A stretch of DNA of 64,000 bases from Entophlyctis helioformis (GCA_025526915.1 JAHLKH010000094.1:33795-97794); one strand, 5' to 3'; shown: positions 10,447 to 21,356, counted from the first letter of the stretch. Program-made: numbers and translations. The notes: a model not told the origin generated them from the sequence alone.

Positions 10447-12630
10447 ATGCTGCAGGCCAGCTCGTCGTCGATTCGTGTGGTGCCGCTCGGGGCCGGCCAG
10501 GACGTGGGCCGCTCGTGCGTGCTGGTGTCGATGGGCGGCAAGAACATCATGTTCGACTGCGGCATGCACATGGGCCACTCGGACCACCGCCGCTTCCCAG
10601 ACTTTGCGTACATCTCCAAGACGGGCGACTTTACGGGCACCATCGACTGCGTCATCATATCGCACTTTCATCTCGACCACTGCGGAGCGCTGCCCTACTT
10701 CACCGAGATCTGCGGGTACAACGGCCCCATCTACATGACGCATCCGACCCGCGCCATTGCCCCGATCCTGCTCGAAGACATGCGCAAGGTTGTGGTCGAG
10801 CGCAAGGGCGAAACAGACTTTTTCAACGCCGCCGACATCAAGAACTGCATGCGCAAGGTCATCCCCGTGAGCCTGCTCGAGACCGTCTGGGTCGACGCCG
10901 AGCTCGAGATCCGCCCCTACTACGCCGGCCATGTGCTGGGAGCAGCCATGTTCTACGTGCGTGTCACGGACGGATACGGCGTGTCGCAGTCGGTCGTGTA
11001 CACGGGCGACTACAACATGACGCCTGATCGCCATCTCGGCCCTGCCCAGATTGAGCCCTGCGAGCCCGATCTGATCATCACCGAGACAACGTATGCCACC
11101 ACGATCCGCGACTCGAAGCGTGCCCGCGAGCGCGACTTTCTCAAGCGCGTGCACGACTGTGTGAGCAAAGGCGGCAAGGTCCTCATTCCCGTCTTTGCGC
11201 TGGGCCGTGCCAGGAACTGCTGATCCTGATCGAGTCGTACTGGCGTCGCATGGACGATCTGTCGGAAAAGGTGCCCGTGTACTTTTCGACCGGCCTGACC
11301 GAGCGCGCCAACGAGTACTACAAGCTGTTCATCTCGTGGACCAACGAAAACATCAAGCGCACGTTTGTGGAGCGCAACATGTTTGATTTTGGCCAGATTC
11401 GCGGATGGGAGCACTCGTACGCAGACGAGCCGGACCCATGGTGCTGTTTGCGACGCCAGGCATGCTGCACGCAGGCACGTCGCTCGAAGTGTTCAAGAAA
11501 TGGTGCCACAACGACAGGAACATGATCATTCTGCCGGGATACTGCGTTGCTGGCACGGTCGGTGCCAAGGTGCTTGCTGGTGAAAAGGTCATTGACATGG
11601 ACCGATTCACCAAGCTGCACGTCAACATGCAAGTCAACAACCTGTCGTTCTCGGCGCACGCCGATGCCAAGGGCATCCTGCAGCTCATTCGCATGTCGCG
11701 TGCCAAGAATGTCATGCTTGTGCACGGCGAAAAGCACAAGATGGCCAAGCTGAGGACACGCATCGAGCGCGAGCTGGGCATTTGCTGCTTCGATCCGGCC
11801 AACGGTGTCACTGTCCATGTTCCGACCGAGACCAAGATCCCCGTGTTGGCACACGCGTCTCTCGTGTCAGCAGCATATGCCAAGGAGCGGCCGACGCTTG
11901 CTGATTTGCAGCAGCCCCAACAGCAGCCTCACAGCAGTCTGAACCAGCAAGTGACACTCATATGGACACGGATGAGGATGGCACGGCAGCGATTGGTCTT
12001 GACACGAGCCGGGTCCAGCCCATCCGCTCTGTCCCTCTCGACGCGGCCATGGTGATTGAGCCACCGCGCACCGAGACAGTCATTACCACGGCTCCTGCGC
12101 AACAGCCACAGTCGCAGCCCCTTGCAGCGAAAGCAGCGCCAGCCACTGCAATGCATGCCCCTCTGGTATCCAGCCGTATGGTGCCCGCGCAGATCCGCCT
12201 GTTCAGTCTGGAGGACTCGAAGCTTGCCGGCCAAGTGCAGACGCCCAGCCTGTCGCTCACCATCTCCAAACTGTACAATCCGATGGTGCTTCTATCCGCG
12301 TCCACGTCCGCATCTGCATCGGCCGTCAATGGATCCAATCCAGCAGCAGCAGCAGCAGCACATGCATCATCTGCGACACCTGATCTGACAGCACATGAAA
12401 TCCAGCGCATGGCTCTGGCTCGCGTGCACGACAAGCTGCGGTCTGTGCTGTTCGACATGCAGGGCATTCCTGTGGCGCTCGAAGACAAGGGACTGCTGGT
12501 GTGTGTGGGCGAGACGGTGCGCGTGTACCACAATACCAAACGTGCATGCACGCTGGACGTGTCATGGAAGGAAGACGACGAGACGCTGGCAGTCAAGACG
12601 CTGGCACTCGTCAACCAGGCGCTGAACTGA
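10447..12630 (+). CDS. INTS11: INTS11, catalytic subunit of Integrator (three apparent frameshifts)
   Basis: Metallo-beta-lactamase/beta-CASP RNA endonuclease. The Integrator paralogue rather than CPSF73 is indicated by '[10 protein letters not shown]', 'FDCGMHMG', '[13 protein letters not shown]', '[11 protein letters not shown]', '[14 protein letters not shown]', '[12 protein letters not shown]', 'IPVFALGRA', '[20 protein letters not shown]' and '[11 protein letters not shown]'-like '[11 protein letters not shown]'. The zinc ligands (HxHxDH, then His, Asp, His) and beta-CASP motifs are all present. The C-terminal domain continues to 12630 with '[10 protein letters not shown]' and '[18 protein letters not shown]'. 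The frame moves by -1 at about 11205, 11440 and 11948. Each is mended by one base in a C, G or A run and none has GT-AG signals, so these look like consensus deletions. The gene then appears intronless, about 728 codons. Confidence 0.93.
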
Positions 12631-12712
12631 CGTGCTTTGCTTGCCCGTCGACGAGTAAACATGTGCTGGCTGTTAAGTGCATCCTGCTTTGCGCCACATT
12701 GGCTTCATTACA

Positions 12713-14680
12713 TCATGGCTCGTCGTCGCTCTCGCCGTCCAGCAAAAAGTCGCTAATCTGCTCGCGCATCTTGTCGCGCGACATTCTCTGAGCAGCCGCA
12801 CGGCCAACGTATGCAGGCAAGATAGCAGACCTGAGCCCTTGGCCGGCACTGCTCTCGTTTGATGCCGTTGCTGCCTGTCGCTGTTGCTCGGCCTTGATAT
12901 CACGCGCGACATTGCGGCAGGCGTAGCACAGCAGAGGAAACAGGTCGATCCCAGCGGGTATTGCTGCTGAGCGCGACGGTGTTGACGAGCAGCAACCCGC
13001 AGTGTTGGGTCCTTGTCCTGTCTGGCAACAAGCACCGCCGGCATCCTCAGATCCAGAGCCACAGCAATTCGAGCTAGTTGTGGATGAAGATGCTTCTGTC
13101 AACGACGACGCGGCTGCTGCTGCTGCTGCTATGCCATCCGAGAGCTTCAATGCACCAAAGCCATCAAACTCGTCCACCGGCCTGGCAGTCGGAACATGTC
13201 AGCATCAGAGTCAGAGCCAACGTTTCGACACGCAAGAAACGCACCCTTCGCAGAGTGGGCATGTCTTCTTGTCCATGTAGTCTGTGTTGATCTTGAACGC
13301 CGTCCTTGCGACTGTGCTGACCGTTGCCGAGAATGTCTTTTCAAGCCCCATGATAAAGTCTGTGCACAAGAGACTGTCAGCAAGCAGGGCCAGACTAAAA
13401 GCACCGCTTGACCGTTACAACGTCCAAGAGCGGCCGACCCACCTTCAGAGATGTGATTGATGCTCGTCTTGAGTGGCAGCTTGGTAGTCAGCGTCGGGTG
13501 CACAACCGTGTTGAGATGCATCAGGTGCGCGTAAATGCCCAGCTCCTTGGCCAGGACGTCGCGCATGGGACGCAGGAGATACACACCATCGTGCCACGGC
13601 GTGTCGCCAATGTCTGCCGGCAGCGACAGTCCGCGGCCTTTGCTCGTGTTGGCAATGACGCGGATCGCCACCCGTGTGGCATTGTCGCCTATGAGAAGAG
13701 CGTTGCAGTTGAAACGACGCGACTCGCGCAACAGCAGACGGAGCGTCCACTGGCTGAGCACATCCTCCTTGGAGTTCATCTTGCCCAGCGACTCGAGCAT
13801 GTGCAGCAATGCTGTCTTGCGGTCTGCTAGTGCGGCCAGATCAGCAGGTGGGCCGCCAGCCACACGCAGACTCGCCTTTGCTGTTGCCATGGCAAACGAG
13901 TCAGTTCTGATTGCATCCACAAGGGATTGCGCCAGACCGTCGTTCACGCACCAGCGATGGCGTCAGCCGAGCCGTCGAGTGCAATGAGCGACTCTCGAGG
14001 ATCAAAGGCTGTGGTTGTGTCAGAGTCTGCATCCAGGATCGACTCGATCGGCACGACCGTGAGCTCGATGCCGGGATAGGCGTCGACCATGGCACGGATC
14101 TGCGACAGCGAATCGGGGTTGCCGAGAACGGCCGACTGATCGACGTAGCACACCCGGTAGTAAGGGAACCGGACCGGCTTGCGGACGTTGGCCGGCAGAG
14201 GCTTGACAAAGTCTGCGAGTGCGTTCAGCATCACTCTGTCATCCAGCGCATCGGTCAGCCTGGGTCGTCTGCGCATATGCGGGAGCGAGGGGGCGACGGA
14301 CCTGGAGGACGCACCGCCGGTCAGGCCGAGCATGAGGCGAGAGCCCTCGGGCAGCGGCGACTTGGACAGGTTGGCCCTGAAGCGATGGGCGACCGAGTCG
14401 AGGAAGCAGGACCTGGCCGGATGCCGCTGCATGTCAGCGACGAAGGCATTGAGCAGCGACGAGAAGCGACGAGCAGCACGCACCGACAAAACTCGGCCGA
14501 CTTGATCATGACCGACGGCTTGACGGCCTTGCACTTGTTGCACAGCCCCTGCTTGAGGGCACGGCCGGACGTCGGTTTGCGGCGGGCAGCTGTTGCTGCA
14601 GTCGCAGTCTCGGCCGTTGAAGCAGTCGTTGTTGCAGTCGCAACTGGCTCGTCGTCATCGCTGTCACGATCGCAGACCAT
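12713..14680 (-). CDS. CTU2: CTU2/NCS2, cytosolic tRNA 2-thiolation subunit
   Basis: Partner of Ncs6/Ctu1 in 2-thiolation of the wobble uridine of cytosolic tRNAs (Urm1 pathway). Seen: an N-terminal Cys cluster ('CNKCKAVKPSVMI' and 'EFCRC'), 'RFRANLSKSPLP', 'LMLGLTGGASSRS' in place of the PP-loop, 'VYLLRPMRDVLAKEL', 'ALLIGDNATRVAIRVI' with 'SKGRGLSLPADIGD', 'KKTCPLCEGPVDEF' and 'CYACRNVARDI'. The C-terminus is 'DFLLDGESDDE'. Exons are 14680-13443, 13359-13245 and 13181-12713, with phases agreeing at both introns. Within exon 1 the frame slips by one base near 14470 and near 13945, with no splice sites; both fit single-base losses. The second intron donor is GTGCGT. It is convergent with INTS11, 82 bp away. 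Confidence 0.9.
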
Positions 14681-14745
14681 TGTCGCTCAGTTGCAGGCAA
14701 AGAAAGTGTACAGGCTCAGTTCTCTTTCATTAGGCTACGAGCTGG

Positions 14746-15482
14746 CTACTTCTTGGCCGAACCAGGACCGGCGAGCACGCTGCCAATGTCCTTTCCCCTC
14801 AACTTGACGCCGAGCACACGCTCCATCTTGGCGAGGATCTGCTGGTTGGGGTTGGCGGCCTTGCCGGTCTCGTAGTCGTTGACGACGGACGGCTTCTCGT
14901 TGATCTTGGTGGCAAGGTCCTTTTGTGTGAGAGACTTTGCCTGGCGGCCCTGCTGGATGGCCTTGGCCACGCTCATGCCGACACGCTCGACCTTGAAGTC
15001 CTGTGTGCGGTTGCAGGGCAGTGTCCGTCGCAGGGCAGGGCAGTTGTTCCGTTGCGTTCCGGTGCGTTCCAGAATGTCGCCATTTTGGCGGCGTGGCGTG
15101 GAGGGCAGAACCACAGAATCACACCGCCGGCCGCAGTGGAGCAGCAGCAGCAGCAGGGCAGGAGCGGCACAGACGGCACAGGCGGCACAGGCGCAAACAG
15201 GCAACATGTGAGCGGGCAGGTCGCACTGGGCAGCAGACGCACGAGACAGCCACGCAGGCAGCAGACAGCAGCACGCAGACGCACCTCGGTCTCTCTGTCG
15301 ATCTTGGCGGCCTTGGAGGCATCCACGCCAACATGGTTCTGGTTCAGGCCAGTCTTCTTCTCCGACGAGATGGTGCCGCCGGAGCGCTGTGCGGCCGTGA
15401 GCGCCTCGGTGGTGCGCAGCGCCTTGCCCGTGTCGGGGCGCTTGCGGATAACGGTGACATCGTCCCAGCCAACGTTGGACAT
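14746..15482 (-). CDS. MBF1: Multiprotein bridging factor 1
   Basis: Transcriptional coactivator that bridges bZIP activators and TBP; it also binds stalled ribosomes. Exon 1 is 15482-15285 (ends GAG, donor GTGCGT) and exon 2 is 15000-14746; 150 residues, the usual MBF1 length. The N-terminal MBF1 domain shows '[11 protein letters not shown]' and '[20 protein letters not shown]'. The C-terminal Cro-type helix-turn-helix shows '[20 protein letters not shown]', '[18 protein letters not shown]' and '[11 protein letters not shown]'. The 284-nt intron carries a CTG/CAG-type repeat (about 15139-15157). It is 65 bp downstream of the CTU2 start on the same strand. Confidence 0.97.
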
Positions 15483-15582
15483 GCTGCGGGTGGTGTGCGG
15501 GTGGTTTTGGTTTGGTTTGGTTGAGTTGGTTCAACCACGTTTTAAAGCAAGTGACCAATGCGTCACCTGACGACTGTTACCG

Positions 15583-16035
15583 CTACAACTCGGCCATGTC
15601 ATCAGGCGTTGGAATGCCAGCGTGTCCGTCGTTGCAGTGATTGCACTGGCCGTACGGCCACAGCCACGTTGCGACTTGGCAAGATGCGCACCGCACGGGC
15701 TGGCTTGCCATTGGTGGTTTTCCCAAACCACTCGCCATCATGTACACAAAGCCACACGACTTTGCGGGGATCTGCTCGAGCAGATGCTTGTGGATGCCAA
15801 GAGAGTCTGGCTGGCGGAGAATGTGCTGCTGCGACTCGTGAGCTGCCTTGAGACCGGCCAGGAGCTGATGTGGCGTGCGACCGCGCAGATCTCGCGAGGT
15901 CCTTGGTGCCCGCTCAACCCGCAGATCTGCCAGGGCAGCTGGAGTCTTGCCGCTCCATTCCTCAGGCGATCGCATGTCTAGGGCGTCAACAGCCAGCAAC
16001 CGGCTGTGACAAAGTGGTGTGCAGACAGGCTTCAT
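15583..16035 (-). CDS. Uncharacterised small zinc-ribbon-like protein
   Basis: A 150-codon frame. Its C-terminal third has two CxxC pairs, 'CASCQVATWLWPYGQCNHC', an arrangement like a zinc ribbon. Upstream are a helical segment ('RTPHQLLAGLKAAHESQQHI') and a conserved-looking 'GFVYMMASGLGKP'. I do not recognise the family. It lies in a run of minus-strand genes with 100 bp to MBF1 and 75 bp to the DUF4499-like gene, which favours a real gene. The antisense plus frame (15622-15981) has no structure. Start and possible introns are unverified. Confidence 0.5.
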   Translation of the reverse strand: MKPVCTPLCHSRLLAVDALDMRSPEEWSGKTPAALADLRVERAPRTSRDLRGRTPHQLLAGLKAAHESQQHILRQPDSLGIHKHLLEQIPAKSCGFVYMMASGLGKPPMASQPVRCASCQVATWLWPYGQCNHCNDGHAGIPTPDDMAEL

Positions 16036-16110
16036 TCAAGGCATGGATGCATCACAAAGCCACGGCGGCCGACGCGAGCCATTATCCCGCATGTCGGCCC
16101 GACACGACTC

Positions 16111-16542
16111 TTAGCGAGGGCGGCCGTCGAGGTTGGCACGGCGACGGCGGGCAATCTTGAGGAACGGACGCAAGGTGCCAACGCCGTAGATGGCCGTCAG
16201 GCCGGCCCACTTGCCGACGATGCCGAGGGGCATCTGGGCCCACACGCCATAGCTGACCACGGCGGCGGTCTCGACGAGGTGGACTGCGCCAATGACGAGC
16301 GCGAGGATCTCGCCACCGCGGCGGCCGCCGATAAACGAGCGCAGATACTCGAGCGGTGCCGGGAGCGTCTCGACGGCGGCGAGCGAGTACAGCGTTGCGT
16401 AGAAGACGGATATGTTTGCAGTTTGCTTGAGGGTCGGCAGGACAAACAGAGCGTCCTTGCTGTCGCCGGCCGCGCTCGCCGGGGTTGGCTGCGTTGCATC
16501 CGCCGTGTCGGGCTTGTCCCCTTCCTTTCGTCTGACGACCAT
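16111..16542 (-). CDS. DUF4499/TMEM254-like small membrane protein
   Basis: 143 residues with about three hydrophobic segments: around 'ISVFYATLYSLAAVETL', 'ILALVIGAVHLVETAAVVSYG' and 'LGIVGKWAGLTAIYGVGTL'. The H-L-V-E-(T/A) motif in the middle segment and K-W-x6-Y-G-x-G-(T/S)-L near the end resemble the DUF4499 (TMEM254) family of unknown function. An Arg-rich C-terminus ('KIARRRRANLDGR') follows the last segment. The N-terminal 35 residues are polar. It is head to head with IFT70, only 53 bp between start codons. Confidence 0.6.
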   Translation of the reverse strand: MVVRRKEGDKPDTADATQPTPASAAGDSKDALFVLPTLKQTANISVFYATLYSLAAVETLPAPLEYLRSFIGGRRGGEILALVIGAVHLVETAAVVSYGVWAQMPLGIVGKWAGLTAIYGVGTLRPFLKIARRRRANLDGRPR

Positions 16543-16595
16543 TCCAGTAACCTCGCGAGTTGTTTAGCAAACCCTGACGACAACACTCAGGCACG
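16543..16595. promoter_or_regulatory. 53-bp divergent promoter, DUF4499-like / IFT70
   Basis: The whole gap between two divergent start codons is 53 bp. Regulatory sites must overlap 5' UTR or coding sequence. Confidence 0.5.
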
Positions 16596-19500
16596 ATGGC
16601 AGCACCAGCAACAGCAGTGCGCATGCAGACAGGGATGGGCCGCGGACTGCAGACGGGCAGCGCATCCAGCGCACCGGCATCGTCGGCGATAACGCCCACG
16701 TCGTTCCTGCAGATCCCAGAGGGCAAGTACACAGCGACCATCTACGGGTTCATTCGCGACAACCGCTTCCACGATGTCATCAAGATCCTAGCCAACGAGA
16801 TCCAGGTGTCGCCCAAGAGCCGCGCGGCACTGAGTCTGCTGGCGTACTGCCACTACCAAGTGCAGGACTACCATTCGGCGTCTGACTGGTATGTGCGTGT
16901 GTCGGTGTCTGTGTGTCTGTTGTTGTTGTTGCTGTTGCTGTTGTTGGCGTGGTGGTCTGACGGCTGCCGGCCGCGTTCATGTCGCGTCTGCCACACCACA
17001 TCACACACTACACACCACACACGGGCATGCGGCCCTGCAAACGCGACAGTTACGAGCAGCTGGTGCGGCTGTTCCCGGAAGTCAACGACTACAGACTCTA
17101 CTACGCGCAGTCACTGTTCAAGGCCGGCAACTACGTGGCATCGCAAAAGGCGTGCCAGAACGTGGATGCGCCGCAGCTGTCGGGCAAAGTGGGTCGAGTG
17201 TGCCTCGCCATCATGCATCTCCGGGTCTCGTCCCGTCCTGTCCCGTGTCAACTCAGCACTGACACGCGCATATGGGCACATGCCGATTGGTCGTCACAGA
17301 TTGTCAAGCTGCAGGCGTCCATCAAATACGAGATGGACGATCTGGCAGGCTGCAAGGCACTGGTCGACCAGCTGCCGCAGGACGACTCGGACAAGCTCGT
17401 CAACGAAGCGTGTCTTCTCTACAAGGTGCAGTGAACGCCATGCACACCAAAATCTGATCCGCACAATGGCAGTGTGAAGGGAGAGAATGAGAGGAGTGGG
17501 ACACTCACGCAGAGTGGAATGTATGCAGGAAGCCAAGTACGACGAGGCGTGTGCAAAATACTTGGATGCGTCCAAAATGGTCGGCTATCGCGCCGAGCTG
17601 TCGTACAACATGGCGCTGTGCTTCTACATGATGAAGCAGTATGTGCCGGCGCTCAAGAACATTGCCGAGATTATCGAAAAAGGCATCCGCGATCATCCCG
17701 GTGAGTCTGGCTATGGCCGAGCAGATCCAAAAGGTGTCTGACTAGTTGACTGACGAACTGACTGGCGGATGGATGAATGGACGAGCAGAGCTGAGTGTTG
17801 GCATGGCAACCGAAGGCATCGAAGTGCGCAGCGTGGGCAACTCGCAGCTGCTGCACGAGACGTACCTGGTCGAGGCATTCAATCTCAAGGCGGCCATCGA
17901 GTACCACCTCAAGAACTGTGGGTGCTGCTGTTGCTTTAGTGTTGAGCCGTGAGGCCCGATGGCCCTCCCTCTCCGCCTTCCACAGTCTGACCGTCTGGCA
18001 AACGCGAAACCTTATCAAACCAGACGAGGCAGCGAGAGAGGCACTCACCGATATGCCGCCGCGCCAAGAACACGAGCTGGACCACGTGACATTGCACAAC
18101 CAGGCTCTCATGAACATGGATGAGGATCCCACGGGCGGGTTCGAGAAGCTCGGGTTCCTGCTGCAGCAAGTGCCGTGCCCGCCCGAGACGTTTGGCAACC
18201 TGCTGCTCCTGTACGTCAAGTACGATTACCTGGACTCGGCCGCCGATCTGCTGGCCGAGAACACGCACATTGCTGCCACAACGCTCAGTCCTGTAGGTGG
18301 CCCAACCCAGCCAGCATGGTCCCAGGCACGGTAGTGCCACACGTCTCTCACCTACTCACTCTCTGCCTCGCCCCCTAACCATCCATCGCGAAACAACACG
18401 GCAAAACAGTACCTGTACGATTTCCTTGAAGCCACGCTTCTCAAGCACACGTCGCCCGAGGAAGCATACAAAAAGTTTGACGATCTGGCCAACAAGCACA
18501 TTGATATCCTGAGACGGCACACGAAGCAGGTGCAAGAGGCTCGGTCGAACCACGACGAAGAGGCGGTCAAGCGCGTTGTGACCGAGTACGACGAGGCGTC
18601 GACAAGTACATTCCGATCCTGATGGCGCAGGCCAAGATCTACTGGGACATGGAGAACTACGGCATGGTCGAGAAGATCTTTCGCAAGTCGGTCGAGTTTT
18701 GCAATGAGCATGACGTGTGGAAGCTTAATGTCGCCCATGTGCTGTTTATGCAAGAGTCCAAGTACAAGGAAGCCATTTCATTCTACGAGCCGATTGTCAA
18801 GAAACACTATGACAATGTTGGTGCATAGTGCTGTTGTTGTTATGGTTGTAGGGGGACGAGTGCTGAATCACATCGGCATGGACATCTAACCACACGCTGC
18901 ACGCCGCACACGATCGCCACAGATCCTCGACGTTACAGCCATTGTGCTGGCCAATCTGTGCGTCTCGTACATCATGACGTCGCAGAACGAAGAGGCAGAG
19001 GACCTCATGCGACGCATTGAAAAGGAAGAAGAGCGCGTGGCCTACGAGGACCCACCAAACGCACGTACCATTTGTGCATCGTCAACCTCGTCATCGGCAC
19101 GCTCTACTGCGCCAAGGGCAACTACGAGTTTGGCATCAGCCGTATCATGAAGTCCCTCGAGCCGTTCAACAAAAAGGTGGGAGGATGGCAGAGAGGGCGA
19201 GTGATGTGCACGTTGGCCGCCCGCATGCCATCAGTGCAAAGTTGGTTCTTCAAAGAGGGCTGACAATGGATCGGTGGATCGGTGGATCGGTGACTGTGGC
19301 GCGACCAGCTGGGCACCGACACGTGGTTCTATGCCAAACGTGCTTCGTGTCGCTGTTTGAGACGCTCGCCAAGCACATGATAATCCTCAAAGACTCGGTG
19401 TTCCAAGAGATCCTCGAGTTTTTCGACAACTGCGAGATCCATGGGCGGCATGTGCCCGTGGTGATTGATCCGCTGTCGCCAGACGCGAGCCAGAGCCCGA

Positions 19501-19678
19501 CGGGACATCGCACTGCCGGAAGTGGTGGTGGTGGTGGTGGCAGTGGCGGAGGTGGCGGCGCGGTGGCCAGGCGGGGCAGGGCGGCGGGAACACGGACAAT
19601 GTGTTTGACTCGTCGCACAACTCTGTGAGCTCCGAGGCACGCATGCTCAAGAGTCTGTTCCTTCGTCTGTACGAGTAG
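16596..19678 (+). CDS. IFT70: Intraflagellar transport protein IFT70 (TTC30)
   Basis: IFT-B core subunit, a TPR superhelix wrapped round IFT52/IFT88, needed to build cilia and flagella. I could phase nine exons: 16596-16888, 17050-17188, 17300-17425, 17529-17700, 17789-17917, 18024-18292, 18410-18816, 18923-19176 and 19309-19678. Family signatures are dense: 'IPEGKYTATIYGFIRDNRF', 'SLLAYCHYQVQDY', 'GMATEGIEVRSVGN', 'ETYLVEAFNLKAAIEY', 'EALTDMPPRQEHELD', 'VEKIFRKSVEFCNEHDVWK', 'ANLCVSYIMTSQNEEAEDLM' and 'LCIVNLVIGTLYCAKGNY'. One-base losses break the frame at about 18600, 19053, 19341 and in the Gly run near 19565. The Gly-rich insert (about 19520-19570) before the final helix is unusual. This gene is the clearest evidence that the organism makes a flagellum. 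Confidence 0.97.
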
Positions 19679-19969
19679 AGGCGGCTGCATTCGAGAAGCT
19701 GATCTGCATTCAAGGTGGGATGGGGCGGATAGAAAGTGCACCGGCCAATAAGAGAGAGCGAGAGACGAAGACGAATAAAGTGCCAGCATCGGGATGGCCG
19801 CACCGTGGCATCGGCTGCTTGGACCCTGGCCGCTCTCCTTGACACACTCGCCAGACGGCGACGATCCAGCCACGCCAGAGCACCTCAACAGCATCGCGGG
19901 CATGATATCACGGCGTGTGCTGCTTCAACTTGCCTGAAAACCTCCCGACCGCAGCCGACTGCGACTGGA
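19679..19969. other. Intergenic region after IFT70
   Basis: 291 bp with no recognisable gene. It probably contains the IFT70 terminator and the promoter of the SGNH-like gene. Confidence 0.5.
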
Positions 19970-21257
19970 ATGGCAGGCTTTGGCACCGCATTCACCACGT
20001 TTGTCGACGCAACCCGCGCATGCCTGCAGGCCTTCCAGGTGTACGTGTGGCAGCTGCTGGTCGCTTGGCTGGCATGGACGGCCGGCCACCGCCACTGTGC
20101 GCAGAGCCCCAAACGGCTTCTCCAACGCCATCCTCATCTTGGGCGACGACACTGCTGCCGGTGTTGGCGACACGGCAGCCAACATCGGCGCCATTCCAGG
20201 CAAGCCGTCCGGCCGCTTCGTCAGCGGCGCTTTCAGCGCACCCACCCGCTGCCCTCCATCCATGACTGTATTGCTCACTCGAGCACACACCCTGGCCACG
20301 GCCATGCTGTCCAGCAGGGCTTGCAAGACACCTGCAGTACGCGCTGTTCAAGGAAGCCAAGATCAAGCAGACCTGGCACATTTACAGCTGTGGCGTGGCC
20401 GGATCCACATCCAACGACTGGCTGCCGACTAGGAAAAGGTCCGTTTGGGATCGTTTGGTTGCCGATCATGCACGCAACGACTCGTGCGTGCCATTCGATG
20501 CACTCGTATTCATGTGAGAGGCGGCTTGGACAGGAGGCATCGCAAGGACAGACGCACTTTGAGCGCGTGTTTGCAAAGGAAAAGTACACGGCTGCTCAAG
20601 TCGTCATTCTGCTGCTTGGGTTCCAGGACGGCAGGTATGCCAACCGGGCTGGGCTGGCTCGCAACGCATTTTGCACAAACTGACTGGACGGCTCAGGTCA
20701 GAGGCCAAAGGGGGCAAAGAGATCTCGCCAGAGCAAACCGTCGGCAACATCAGCGCGATATGCAAGGTGCTGCTGAGCATGGGCAAGACGGTCTTCTTGT
20801 GCCCCGTGCCCACCTATGGAGACGAGTCTGTCAGCGATGCTCTTCTGGAACAGAACATGCGACGCAACGAGATGATCCAAGAATACATTGGACACGGGTG
20901 GTCTGGCCGAGACGAGCGTCGTCTACTCGGCAGCCATGCTGGCCCGTAGCTAATGCACGCCATGATAAAATAGCGACAAGGACAGGCTATTGTTTGCCGG
21001 GCCACAGATTGACGCGCTCAACTTTGAGTACCGCGTGCCCCGCTACTATGACGAGCGCGACGGCCAGCATTTCAACGCAAAGGCATGCACTCGTTTGCGC
21101 AATCGATGCTCTCTGATCGTGACAGCGGCCACTGACACTGTGGGCTGGCTTCCTTGTGCAGGGCTACGAGAAGTTTGGCAAAGACTTTGCCGACGTGCTC
21201 GTCAACCGCCTGGTCAAGATTGAGTTTGGCAAGTTCTCCAAGCATCTAGGCCTGTGA
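19970..21257 (+). CDS. Divergent SGNH/GDSL-fold protein with altered catalytic residues
   Basis: Multi-exon gene resembling GDSL/SGNH hydrolases. Block I appears as 'ILILGDDTAAGVGD' after an intron with its GT at 20041 and its AG at 20105-20106. Block II may be 'SCGVAGSTSNDWLP', block III 'VVILLLGFQDGR', and the His block is 'DERDGQHFNAKGYEKFG'. The start 'MAGFGTAFTTFVDATR' is followed by a hydrophobic segment. In this family the first residue after GD should be the nucleophilic Ser and block III should read GxND. Here they are Asp and Gln, so catalysis is doubtful. Further introns start near 20638 (GTATGC) and end near 20695, and lie near 20950 and 21085. One apparent base loss lies near 20515. 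Substrate unknown. Confidence 0.62.
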
Positions 21258-21356
21258 TCCTGGCTGTGAGCGGTCTTGGCAGCCGTCGGACAGCCATCGC
21301 GCTGCCTGAATGAATCCGCGGGTTTCCCGCCGTGTGATCGTGCACAAATCATCGCA

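Noticed and set aside
10447..11223. CPSF73/Ysh1 instead of INTS11
   Set aside because: The [16 protein letters not shown] and TTIRDSKR blocks are INTS11-type; CPSF73 has CGIHPG-like and different sequences at these places.
10447..12630. INTS11 as a pseudogene or as three separate genes
   Set aside because: All catalytic and C-terminal motifs are intact on both sides of each break, and each break is a one-base loss in a base run, as in many other genes here.
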